Positions 45,301 through 55,106 of a stretch of 64,000 nucleotides of DNA are shown one piece after another. The DNA comes from Dendrolimus kikuchii (lineage: Eukaryota > Arthropoda > Insecta > Lepidoptera > Lasiocampidae), in contig CM034389.1 of assembly GCA_019925095.2 (NCBI GenBank), positions 19,207,435 to 19,271,434 of the forward strand. Direction: 5' to 3'. The notes under the pieces are model-generated. The model saw nothing but the letters and a program-made list of their open reading frames with translations, did not search any database and was not told the origin of the DNA. The translations under genes were made by a program, and so were the position numbers. Each line of letters begins with the position of its first letter. Position 1 is the first letter of the stretch.

Positions 45301-47994
45301 GCAAGTTTTGCCTTGGCTTCAAGGTGGCCACTGATCTGAATCATTTGCAATAATGACACCAAGGATCCTAATACTCTTAGAGGTGGTAAGGGGTGTTCCT
45401 TGAAACTGAAGCGCATGTACTAATGGGGTTTCCTTGGCAGAGAACACGCAGACCTGTGTCTTTGTGGGGTTGTATTGGACATAACTTTGTCGCCCCCTCT
45501 CAGAGATTCTCTTTAAGGTGTTCTCTACCTCAGACACAAATCTAACCCAACTTTCCTTCACAAACCATCGAAGGACGTTTGTATCAGAGTAATGTACGTC
45601 GCCAGTGCTGTCATCCGCATAGCAATGAACGTTGTCTCCATTGATCAATTCATTGACATATTATTATCATAGATATCCAAAATGTTAATTACTCACTTGC
45701 CAGCACGTTAATCTCCGCTTGTATATCTTCTGTACGTTCTTTTTTTAAAGGTAAAGACGAGAAACAAGCAGATTTCATTTTTTATGACAACTATTTAATT
45801 GAAATTTTCTCAGGACTAGATCCAGCTGGACCATTATGGGGTGGAAGTAAAGATGCTATCAATAAAGACGCAGGACAGTATACAGAAATCATACACACCG
45901 ATGCAGGAGCGCTTGGAATGTCGTCTAATGCAGGACATTGTGATTTCTTTCCTAACGGGGGCTGTTGTCAACCAGGTTGTTGGCTCAACCCGTGCTCACA
46001 TATGCGTTCATATGAGTTGTTTACGTCTAGTGTTTACACTGACCACTTGAACGGCAATCAATGTGAAAATTTAAGCCAAGCCAGAAACATTCAGTGCAAT
46101 GGTAGTAACTTCAAAATGGGCAACGGAAATCTTGACAAAAATGGGTGAGTATACATATATGACCTTTGCCGAGGAATTCGTACTCGTACTTCGCGTTGTG
46201 TGTTGAGTTTTGAGACATATTTTTATTTCTAATGTAAACAAAAATCCATAAAGTGTCATGAACATTGGTTAATGTTTTAGCCAGTAAAGAGATAACTAAA
46301 ACAAACAATATCATAGTTATGTGTCAATATTTATGTATTTATACTATGCTTTTCTATGTTTCGCTTACGTTAACTTTGGATCCGTAAATTATGGAAACTA
46401 ACCCAGTTTTTGGCATTAAAAGTATCTCCATCAATGAAATTGCATATTTACACAATTTCTTCAATATGGGTTAATTGCAAAGACGAAGGATCTAAAATGT
46501 ACATTAAATTGTTTAATATATCTTTATGACGTTCAAAAAACACAACAACAAACAATTATAATAAATGGCTTTATACATGTATGTCTGTTTGTCCCATCCC
46601 CGGCATGGCCATGACCTTGTTGTTATGAACAACTGCTAACCGCGTCACGTCAAGGGATAAAACAAAATAAAGATACAAGAATCATGTCGCGACGAATCGC
46701 TCGCCGCGTGGCCCATCGCGCAACGGTCTAGGTCGACCGATCATTCTTTTTTTAACGAGGGGAAATCTAATTGATGACCATTAGCTGCGTGTCGGAGGCA
46801 CTAGCACCTCTAGCCCAGAACTAGGAGTGCTATTGCCTCTGGCAATGTGGTGTGCCACAGTCAGGGTTAACCACTAAAACCTTCTTCCTTCGCCTTATGC
46901 TAGGGCTACAAGTACATGGCTTAGCTTCTTCGCTAGCCCTGGTAGGCGTCAGCCCAACTGCCTAATACATTGCCGGAAGACTTCTTTTTGTCCCCCGGTA
47001 CCTTCAAACTCTTTACTCTTTACTCTTTGGAGCGCTCTGTAACGCACCCCACGAAAGGAGAAGTGAGCGCACGCGGAACACGGCGCACCCCCATCTCGTC
47101 AGCATAACGACCCTTTCTCCAGGGACCCATACGCGCCTCGCGCTCACGGTGGTCAAAGGTCTAATAACGCCCTTACGCGCCGGAGTGTCTTTCTTTGGCG
47201 AGAGAGGAGCAAGGACTTACGCTTACGCTCCCGCTCCGCGATTAACCCAAGGCCAAAGTCATAACCGAGCTATTAGCTGTCGCTCATATCGACAAGGTCG
47301 TGGCCTGGTCGTTACGCATGCAAAGGTATAATTTTGTAAATAAAGATATGAGTGAATAATATAATATAACAATAAATACATACAAACCATATTAGACCTT
47401 AAAACACTTTAGTTAACCTCGGTTTTAGAAATAGCAAAGGATGAAGGAGTCGTATGCTAAGGTAAACTGTTATCTATTTTTCCGAGGTTTACCAAAACTA
47501 TTGTCCCCTCCACCCAAATATATTTTCAATTATTATAGTTACTTTATTTGGCTTTTATTTTGTTTATTCTTTCTCCCAAGCATTAGAATAAACTGATGAT
47601 AATATGATATGATATCTTAAGATGCAATGTCGGCGATGATCTTTTGATAAAGAAGAAGAACATATATATTTTTTCACTCTGAAATTGCGACAGTGCTCTT
47701 CCTGAGAAGCATCAGCTAATAATAATAATAATAAATAAATAATTTTTTATATTTTTTTTATAAATAAATTTGTATTTTTTATAAGAAAAATGTAAAAAAT
47801 TTGGAAATAAAATATATATGTAAATAATAATAATAATTCAGTGTCACGCCACATTTAGATTTAATTTGTCACGGGGCCTCTACGTGTTCGCCTTCCCATG
47901 CCCCATATATATAATAATAATTTTCAAGTGTTGGAATTTTATTTTCAGAAATGGCATCTTTGGATTAAGAACCGAAAGTAAATGGCCTTTTTAA
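42381..47994 (+). CDS. Secreted neutral (pancreatic-type) lipase, array gene 4 (divergent)
   Basis: Five exons: 42381-42417, 42505-42691, 43396-43790, 45814-46144 and 47949-47994, giving 331 residues. Signal peptide MSVLLVIFASAALSLGS. The pro-region IPGDNSQYVEGESQYIWIPD differs from its siblings: ESR has become ESQ and HLVDL has become HLQDL. The triad is intact: GFSLGAH Ser185, GLDPAGP Asp209 and CSHMRSY His269. Exon 4 is one codon shorter than in genes 2, 3 and 5. The loop after the Asp is changed (FFPNGGCCQPGCW), with an extra cysteine. Codons are more A+T-rich than in genes 2, 3 and 5. Predicted to be an active enzyme, perhaps with altered substrate range. Intron 3 holds a LINE and intron 4 a G+C-rich insertion. 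No AATAAA was seen within about 60 nt after the stop. Confidence 0.9.
42748..43034 (+). repeat. LINE-tailed short retroposon, copy I
   Basis: Full landmarks in + orientation, from CCGTGCAGGAACGGAGAAAG to CTGAACTCCTGCAATAAAAA. Lacks part of the middle (about 25 bp near GCCACGGCTGCC). Best copy for defining both ends. Intron 2 of gene 4. Confidence 0.85.
43070..43365 (+). repeat. Dispersed repeat ending in TATAATATTAGTATAGAT (copy b)
   Basis: ATTCCAGCGTCACGTCCCGG, CCCACTCAAACACTA, GGTTACATTTTTGAAG, TATAGCCTATATTAATA and CCTTTTTATAATATTAGTAT. Same order as 7195-7510. Confidence 0.7.
44713..45655 (-). mobile_element. Jockey-like LINE, 5'-truncated, in intron 3 of lipase gene 4
   Basis: On the - strand from 45655, a reverse-transcriptase segment has HCYADDSTGDVHYS (catalytic YADD) and YNPTKTQVCVFSAKE. 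After frame breaks come LLVLSYYYV-type coding and the C-terminus FFLRTIEIWNELPVVVFPQS. The 3' UTR follows: GGTGTTGTAAACATCCATAG, GCGAAGATAACCGCTTTACA, then GTGGGCTGTCTGCCTATCTA, ending in CTACAAAAAAAG at 44713. That 3' UTR is clearly similar to the 3' end of the short retroposon family scattered over the window. Confidence 0.85.
46690..47330. other. G+C-rich insertion in intron 4 of lipase gene 4
   Basis: About 640 bp with much higher G+C and CpG content than its surroundings (CGCGACGAATCGCTCGCCGC at the start, GCGCCGGAGTGTCTTTCTTT near the end). Contains a self-complementary part (CTAGGGCTACAAG...CTTCGCTAGCCCTGG, 46913-46942). No long frame or known motif. Possibly a LINE fragment or a piece of another mobile element; origin unknown. 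Confidence 0.4.
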
Positions 47995-47999
47995 AACGT

Positions 48000-48353
48000 A
48001 TGCCGAAGATATGAAAAATCATTTCAAAGCAACGTACTTTTATTTAGCTTATATTTTAGCATACTAGTTTATAACATGAGAAATAAGACTTGTATTTCAA
48101 CATTGATTCAATTTTAATAACGATAAATAGAATTTTTTCTATTTTTACTTTCAAAAAATCATTATTACCTTATTTATAAATTTATTTAACATATGGCCGG
48201 TTTCTACAACTACAATTTCTTCTGTAATACGAATAGTAATTTTATACGGTTCTAAATGTTGAGCCACTAAAATAGTGGACCAAAAACATTTGCACTCGGC
48301 TTAGATGAGAATGTGTGTTATAAAAATGAATAAGTTAAAAAATGAGTACATAA
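48000..48353. other. Downstream flank of lipase gene 4
   Basis: A+T-rich. No gene and no clear polyadenylation hexamer close to the stop. The first near-match is AATAAG at about 48082. Confidence 0.35.
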
Positions 48354-48389
48354 GAGGGTCTTTGAAAGTTCTGCCTTTCAAAGACCCTC
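48354..48389. other. Perfect 15-bp hairpin GAGGGTCTTTGAAAG
   Basis: GAGGGTCTTTGAAAG (48354-48368) pairs exactly with CTTTCAAAGACCCTC (48375-48389) over the loop TTCTGC. It sits at the border of a LINE remnant. Confidence 0.85.
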
Positions 48390-48645
48390 AATGAAAAATT
48401 GAAAAATTGAAACTAACAAGATTAAGGTGGTGTGAACGTGTCATGAGGAGTGATGAATGTGACAAAAGTGTGTTAAACTAGAAGATCGATGGATACAAGT
48501 GTAAATATAAACCAAAAAATAGGTGGATATAATTTGTGAAATAAGGCATGATAATTTGGGGTATGACACCGAACCTTTGTCAGAATACTGGAGTAGAAGT
48601 AGAAGGGAATATTTGCCGACCCCAAATAATTGGGAGAAAACAAAA
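48390..48645 (+). pseudogene. LINE C-terminal remnant
   Basis: Conceptual fragments LRWCERVMRSDECDKSVL, KPKNRW and CRPQIIG with stops between them. The tail GCCGACCCCAAATAATTGGG matches 41570-41595. The pattern is that of the LRWxGHVxRM C-terminus of insect LINEs. Confidence 0.55.
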
Positions 48646-48864
48646 GCCACACTTACACTTACTGTCAATTCATTTTCCTCTCTGTTGGTTACAATTTGAA
48701 GCACACTTTATACAAGTAATGTCAGTTCCCATCAATGGTAAAGTAAAATAAAAGACAGTAGGATATATTTTATGTAGAAGCTCGGCATTAGTACCTCTGT
48801 GTCTGTCACTGTCAAACATTACCGTGACACAGTAGTGTTACCTGATTACTGTATTTAATGAGTA

Positions 48865-48961
48865 TACTGTTAGATATACTGAATGGCGCTCCGTTGTCCG
48901 TGCCTACCCCGCAAGGGAACTGGCGTGAAGTTATGTATGTATGTTTGTACTGTTAGATATA
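48865..48961 (+). mobile_element. 69-bp LINE insertion (ATGT-tail family) with 14-bp TSD
   Basis: TACTGTTAGATATA occurs at 48865-48878 and again at 48948-48961. It brackets only CTGAATGGCGCTCC...TACCCCGCAAGGGAACTGGC...TTATGTATGTATGTTTG. The perfect duplication and the family 3' tail prove a severely 5'-truncated retrotransposition. Confidence 0.9.
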
Positions 48962-49394
48962 AGTACTTATAAAACTTATAAGTTCTTATCGTACTTTGTT
49001 ATTTATTTAGGGTTAAATTTCATACAGCACGTAAAAAATACTTGTGGCAATATTTGCCAATGTATCCTCAGCCTAAGGCCCACTGGTTGGTACGTCAAAA
49101 GATGTAGATATAATTGTGGCGATAATTCTGAATGATAAATATTTGTTATTCGATCTTAATACGATTATGACGTTTAAATACAGGTGTTTAATCGGCATGC
49201 TTATTAATTGACGGTTGAACCATTTTACGGCATTAATGAAGTGTTTATAAATCACTATACAGGTATGTCATGAATGGTGTAAAATCGAATCTAATACTCA
49301 ACATTCATACCACGTAATAAACTATACGAAATAAACAAATGTAAACTATCGTTTTTATTTAATTCTCATGGCGCACTTCCCTCTCCCCCTTTTC

Positions 49395-49625
49395 CCTATC
49401 CTATTCCCCTATTCGATTCCCCTATCCCATCCCCCTATTCCATTCCCCTATCCCATCTCTCTATTGCATTCCTCTATCCCATCCTCTTATCCCATCCCCC
49501 TATTCAATTCCCCTATCTAATTCCTATATTCCAATCCTTTATCTCATCTCCCTTTCCATTACCTATGTCATTCCCCCATCCCATCCCCCTAATCCATTCT
49601 CCTATCCCATCCCCTTCTTCAATCC
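49395..49625. repeat. 13-bp polypyrimidine minisatellite, about 17 units
   Basis: Tandem units of ATTCCCCTATTCC / ATCCCCCTATCCC, with A/T only at fixed places. The strand is nearly all C and T. Some units are 12 bp. Between lipase genes 4 and 5. Confidence 0.9.
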
Positions 49626-49634
49626 CTCCTATAC

Positions 49635-49740
49635 CAGCCTAAAGGCTGGCAACGCGTTGGCTGGAACCCTAGTGTTGTAAACGCCTATAGGCGGCGGTAA
49701 CTGAAGCCGTCTGCCGTTTTACCAGCTTTACAATAAATAA
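49635..49740 (+). repeat. LINE-tailed short retroposon, diverged 3' fragment (copy N)
   Basis: GTTGTAAACGCCTATAGGCG then GCGGTAACTGAAGCCGTCTG, ending TTTACAATAAATAAAA. Resembles the LINE tail at 44713-44820 as much as the short family. Confidence 0.6.
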
Positions 49741-50281
49741 AACCTCATTAAAATGTATTTATATATTTCTAAATGCAATCAGTGCACCATTCAGAGTTCC
49801 GTAGAGTAACAAATATTTTCTGTTTTGTGTTATGGTTACAAAATCATAAAAAGTATTTAAGCGAAAATACCTCACCTCACCTCAATAACTTAACGGATAT
49901 AGTTTGAAAAATTTTCGTCGAAAGTATTTTGTAATTCATATTTAAAAAAAATTACGAGTTTGGTAGCTATTTCGCAATTCATTTGAAAAACTGATCATCT
50001 ATTGAAAAAAACTGAAATAAAAGTCATCATACATCAAAACGATTTTTCAATTTCTGATTGTAATTGGACATCCCACCCTTTTTTAAAGATTTTGTAGTTA
50101 AACGAGAAAAAACGAAATATTAGACGATTATATCTCTATGGAACATATTATTAGGCGTAGACTGGTACGCATTTAGTCGATGTTTTATAAGCTTCTACGA
50201 GTCCTAGCACCAAGGTTTGATTTTAAACACAAGCAATGAACAGAAATTAGTATTGAGGTACGTATTTTGTTGGCAATAGCG
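49741..50281. other. No recognisable gene
   Basis: Repeat-like phrases only (CCGTAGAGTAACAAATATTT, TTCATATTTAAAAAAAATTACG). Nothing supported. Confidence 0.35.
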
Positions 50282-50574
50282 TTTTTATTGTATTCTGTAG
50301 CAGACAGGCTAACGCCTCATTTCGTGTAAAGTGGTTTCCGTCGCCCATGGATGTTTGCAATACCAAAGGGGCCACCAATTTGCTGCCGGCCTCGAAGGGG
50401 TGACTGGAACTTATGCTATATCACAACTCATGATTGTTATGAAGTCATGCCCTGGGCCAGAAGTGGTAGCTATTCAGACAGGTAAATAACCTACTACCTG
50501 GTTGCGGGTTATTTTGTTGTCTTTTACGGCGGCCGGCTCCAAGAATTAGTAGCTATTCTTTTTTCGCTCTCGCG
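50282..50574 (-). repeat. LINE-tailed short retroposon, copy K (diverged)
   Basis: Landmarks GCAGACAGGCTAACGCC, CGCCCATGGATGTTTGCAAT, AGTGGTAGCTATTCAGACAG and CCTACTACCTGGTTGCGGGT. End near TTTTTTCGCTCTCG. More diverged than copies A-I. Confidence 0.7.
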
Positions 50575-50599
50575 TGGACAACCTAATCAGCTGTTTTTG

Positions 50600-51120
50600 T
50601 AACCTGTAATAAAATACTCTTTTTAACATTTTTTGTTTGTTTTTCACCAAGTATTGGTCGGAACTGTTGTAAACGCCGATCTATTTGGTCACCGCTTCTT
50701 TGTTTGTTTGTTTGTTTTGTGTTGGTTATTTGTTTATTTTTCTTTTCGCCGCATCTGTCACTATGTGGATGTGTTATAGTCAAGTTTTATCGATGGTCTA
50801 CGTTCAACCGCTGATCGCGTCGCTGCTTCCATGAAAATCTCTCCGCGTTTTGTGTGTCGTAAAGCGTTCTACATTCGCTAACATTAAACCGCGTGCTGGA
50901 AGGTATCTGCTGTACCAAACCAGCTAGTCCACTCGTCGAAAGAACCGCAAGACGTGAAGAAAGGATCACGAGGAAGACGTGCCTACCGCTGAGAAGCCCA
51001 CGTTGTTCGTAGTGTCTGATGCGGCTACCTACCCTGTAAGTCCTTTCCTTCTCTCTTATTCCCGCATTCCCGTCCCCGTCCACAAGTCTCAAAAGACAAA
51101 ACTGTTTCTGCGTTTCTCTT
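50600..51120. other. Unassigned G+C-richer segment upstream of lipase gene 5
   Basis: Contains a (TTTG)n run (50698-50715), then about 330 bp richer in CpG with a - strand frame of 101 codons (50787-51092) that is not recognised. It could be part of an LTR or the 5' region of a mobile element. No paired LTR or primer-binding site was found. Confidence 0.3.
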
Positions 51121-51272
51121 TATTGTAACAACAACGTAATAATAAGAAAACATACACTACAATTTATCCCACGTAACCTTGCGAGAGAAATCACAGCCCC
51201 CAGCCGACGATTATTATCTCAGCGTGGCAAATTAACACCTTTAACAATATGGAAAAACCGAAATACCACCCA

Positions 51273-51385
51273 GATAACACGATAAATCAATCATACGGTA
51301 GAGTATCAGTGTATAGATAACAAATCAAAATACCTTAATTATGTATTGGATTACATATAATGAATTAAGATAAAGATTTATAATA
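51273..51385 (+). promoter_or_regulatory. Lipase gene 5 promoter: GATA cluster and TATA-like box
   Basis: GATAA at 51273-51277, 51281-51285, 51316-51320 and 51369-51373, followed by TATAATAAAA from 51379. The start codon is at 51433. The densest of the five clusters. Confidence 0.65.
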
Positions 51386-51432
51386 AAAGGCCAAATTTAG
51401 TTGCGAAATTAAATCTGCTATTAGCATCAATC

Positions 51433-54400
51433 ATGAAGCTTCTGGTAGTTTTCGCCGGCTTAATAGCGCGTAAGTGAGAAAAGTTTATATATTTTAAAAT
51501 TAAAGTATTCTTGTTATCATTAATATTATCAAATATTCCAATTAGATCAATAAATAAAATTGAAGTGTGTTATTTCAAAGTAGATGCCATCATTTGAGAG
51601 ATAATTGCTATTTATAAAATGCATAAGTAGTAATCATAAATGACCGTTTTCAGAATTTTTGTCTGTTGGTTTTTTTTAAATTTCTCGCGAATAGCCCTTG
51701 TAATGCAATGAATTTCAATAAAATTTGTATGGATCACAGTTAGGGTTATTATCCGTCCGGGTTTCCCCGGATTTTTCCTGTTTAGAGGGCATACGGGGAG
51801 CGTCTGCGCGAAGTTTCATTTGTAGCAATTCATTATGTTGCAGCAGCAACATTATCCTTAGATTACCTCAATAATTTCGATATTTTGCAGAGTTCAAAAG
51901 ATATTCTAGGAATATAAAGCCAAGTCTGGATGAGAAAAAGTGGCATAGACTATTTTCAATATGTTACATTAAAATTAAAATTTTATTAATTATACGAGTT
52001 TGGTTTGGCTAAGTCACTACTAGCTTTTAAACGCTTACCCATAGATACCTTAAAATCATATCCCCAAAAATACAGAGAACCCCAAAAATACTGAAGAAAT
52101 ACTTCTATCAAACTCATATTTGAAAGAAAAAATTGGCAATACCCGTATAAAAACATAAGTGAATATGAAAATAATAATATGGTGTTCGGGGTAAACAAAT
52201 TAAAATTTTACGAAAAAATATACGTATAGTTTAAATTATTATTACGTTGACATACATTTCGCTAACATTTGGATTTTTATTTTTAGTTAGCGCAAGTAGC
52301 GCCATCCCAATGATCCCTGGTGACAACAGTCACTATGTGGAGGGAGAAAGTCGTTATATCTGGATGCCTGATAGCAGCGGCGTGCCCCATCTAGTCGACC
52401 TGCAGGAACCCATTGACAAAGACCTGTTGAACAGCAGGAATGGTGCTAACAATCAGTATTGGCTCTTCACAAGGTCAAATTTAAAACCCGGCACTTATTA
52501 TTATTTCATATTTCTCGTACACCATGTAAGAAATATTAATGTTTTATTTACAGAAATAATCAAAATAATGCCCAAATTATTGTTAATGGTAATGCAAACA
52601 CCATTTGGAACTCGAACTACGTTGCCAGTCGCCCATTGTTCGTCCTTGTCCATGGATGGAATGGTGATGGAAATGCACAAATGAACCCGCTGATTAGATC
52701 CGCCATCTTGGCAGTTCAGAACGCTAACGTAATCGTTGTCGACTGGCGTGCACTTGCGAACTCTAACTACGTTACCGCTGTTAATGGAGTACCTAGTGTC
52801 GGTCAATTCCTTGGCAACTTCTTGATTTGGCTCATCAATACTACTGGCACAAACTGGAACAACGTGCACCTTATCGGCTTCAGTTTAGGCGCTCATGTTG
52901 TTGGAAATGCTGGTCGCCAAGCCAGTTCTCGTCCTGCTCGGATTACTGGTGCGTCCATTTTTTTTGTTACTATTTTAGATAAAAACAGTTACCGAACACG
53001 CAACCATTCAGATATATTAGTAAGTATAGCTAGGATATGCCCGCGACGTCATTCACACTTGATTTGAAATTCCCGGGGTATTCCCAGGATGCAAAGTACC
53101 GCAGCATTTAAAAAAGAAAGTAAGCTATAGTTTTAGTAAAACTCTCTCGGAATAAGCTAATTTTTATGCACCTGAACAACTATAAATTGCTCCCGGGAAA
53201 ATTCCCGCGGGATTGCCATAACACAAAATATCACACGTTTGATTACAAAGAAAATTGTTATCGATCACTACAAAAATGACAATGGAATTCAGTTTTTTAA
53301 ACTGGCCTTAATAAATGATTCCTTGAAAATTCCCCGAACTTCTCAGGATAAAAAGTATCGCAGATTTTAATTCAAAAAAATTGCTGTCGATCAACGAAAA
53401 CCGCATCGATATCGGCCCAGTAGTTTTACTTGAATCCCAAACAAACAGACAAGAAATCTAAAAAAAATTGCATCGTGTTCCACCATAGTTTATAGAGTGT
53501 ATTCCAGTTGTTTTTTTTTTAAATAGCTTCAATTTACAGACACATTTTTAGAATTTTATAATATTCTACAATTTTCATATAATTTTCTTCTAAGAATTTT
53601 TGTGTCATTTGTAATACTTTTAGGTTTGGACCCAGCTGGTCCTCTATGGGGAGGAAATGGCAACGCCTTAAATCGGAACGCTGGACAATATGTTGAAGCA
53701 ATCCACACTGACGGAGGCCTCCTGGGTATCTTCACTCCTAGTGGCGATTGTGACTTCTACCCCAACGGTGGTCGTAACCCCCAACCTGGATGCGGGAACA
53801 GTAACTGCTCCCACGGCAGGGCACCTGAGCTAATGGCCTCTAGTATTCGTACCAATCACTTCGTTGGTAGACTATGCTCAAACATCAATCAAGCTCAAAA
53901 TGTTCAATGCAGCGGTGGTACTTTGAATATGGGTAACGCCATCGTATCTAAACGAGGGTATGTACCTACTTATAACTGTTATCACTGCCAACTTTGAATT
54001 ATTTATAATATTAGATAAATCGGCCATATACGTGAAAGTCCACGCATAGTTAAGAGTTCCGCAGAGATGATTAATACGGTTTTTATCATTTGGAAAACAT
54101 CATTTAAATAAAAATACCCCATATCTTAATATCTTTCCCACGGACTTTTTAAACACCAATATTCGTTCATTTTTTTACGTTATATAATGTAGATGTAAAT
54201 TTTGCACCGAACAATAGAGCAAAATAGATTTCACATGAGGTAGAATAGACTGCTCATAGTTGAAAAGTTAGATCACTTTTTACAACTTTGGAAGCAAGTA
54301 TTTCCGCACTGATTAACTTAAATAAAAAAATGTGTGTGTGTACACTTCACATGCAGTTAAAGTGAAACTTCAGATAATATAATCACAGATAATTCTTATC

Positions 54401-55106
54401 TAACTTTTATTAATATAAATATAATTCCTTTAACCTACATCCGTCAACATATTATAATTCAAAATAAACTTCAGTATCACTTTCAATTTTTCACTGTTTT
54501 AGTCTAAAAAAGATTATCAGTCTTATTTCGGTCCAAATTGGACCTATGTATAATCATTACTCTCATTGACTCCCTAGTAGTATTTTATACGTTTATCTCT
54601 TTTTAGTGTCGCTTTTTCGTTTCATCAAGTTTCAAATCACATCGATTCTAAAGAAGATTTACTTCAAAAAGTTTCAAAGAAATATGAATTTGTCTATCCA
54701 TTTCTTTATACGGACAAATAACAAACAAAGCCAATGTCATAGGGGTTCTTTTTTTGGTAAAAATGATAAGGAATCCAAAAAAAAAATCTAGGCATTAATG
54801 GTTTATTTATATTTGAGAGCATTTCAAGAATATACGTATAATATTTCGACAAAAAAGCCGGTAGAAATAAAGTTGTGTATTGTTGTTGTGTGTTCACCGC
54901 TTAGGAATTAATAGTACAACTAGGGCAATGTCCGTTTGTTCTGAAAACCTTCAAGAAATAAATTACAAATAACCACATTTCTCACAAAAATGTATTATTA
55001 ATTGTCACCTTTATAATGTTTTAAATTTACTATAGATGTACTTTGTCATTTTGTTTACAGAAGCGGACTATACGGACTTACCACTGGAGGTTCATGGCCA
55101 TACTAA
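51433..55106 (+). CDS. Secreted neutral (pancreatic-type) lipase, array gene 5
   Basis: Five exons: 51433-51469, 52287-52473, 52554-52948, 53624-53957 and 55061-55106, giving 332 residues. Intron 2 is only 80 nt. Signal peptide MKLLVVFAGLIALSASS, pro-region IPGDNSHYVEGESRYIWMPD. Triad Ser185 (GFSLGAH), Asp209 (GLDPAGP) and His270 (CSHGRA), with oxyanion HGW. C-terminus TTGGSWPY. It is closest to gene 2 in motif wording (CSHGRAPE, GRNPQPGC, PLWGGNGNAL) and to gene 3 in LLGIF. Predicted to be an active lumenal acylglycerol or phospholipid hydrolase of the midgut; the tissue is inferred from the family and the GATA cluster. Retroelement scraps occupy intron 3, and a dispersed non-coding repeat lies in intron 4. 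No AATAAA close to the stop. Confidence 0.93.
53030..53470 (+). repeat. 'GCCCGCGACGTC' dispersed repeat in intron 3 of gene 5
   Basis: Begins GCTAGGATATGCCCGCGACG (compare ACTAGCTGTGCCCGCGACGT at 61864). Contains AATTCCCGGGGTATTCCCAG and ends CGGCCCAGTAGTTTTAC...ACAAACAGACAAG. Typical lepidopteran non-coding interspersed repeat. Confidence 0.6.
54340..54700. repeat. Non-coding dispersed repeat with AGTGAAACTTC end (copy b)
   Basis: AAAGTGAAACTTCAGATAAT, TAACCTACATCCGTCAACAT and ATTTCGGTCCAAATTGGACC parallel 24430-24815. Intron 4 of lipase gene 5. Confidence 0.65.

Noticed and set aside
50787..51092. 101-codon - strand frame upstream of lipase gene 5
   Set aside because: G+C-richer than its surroundings but no recognisable domain or partner exon. 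Left as an unassigned segment.
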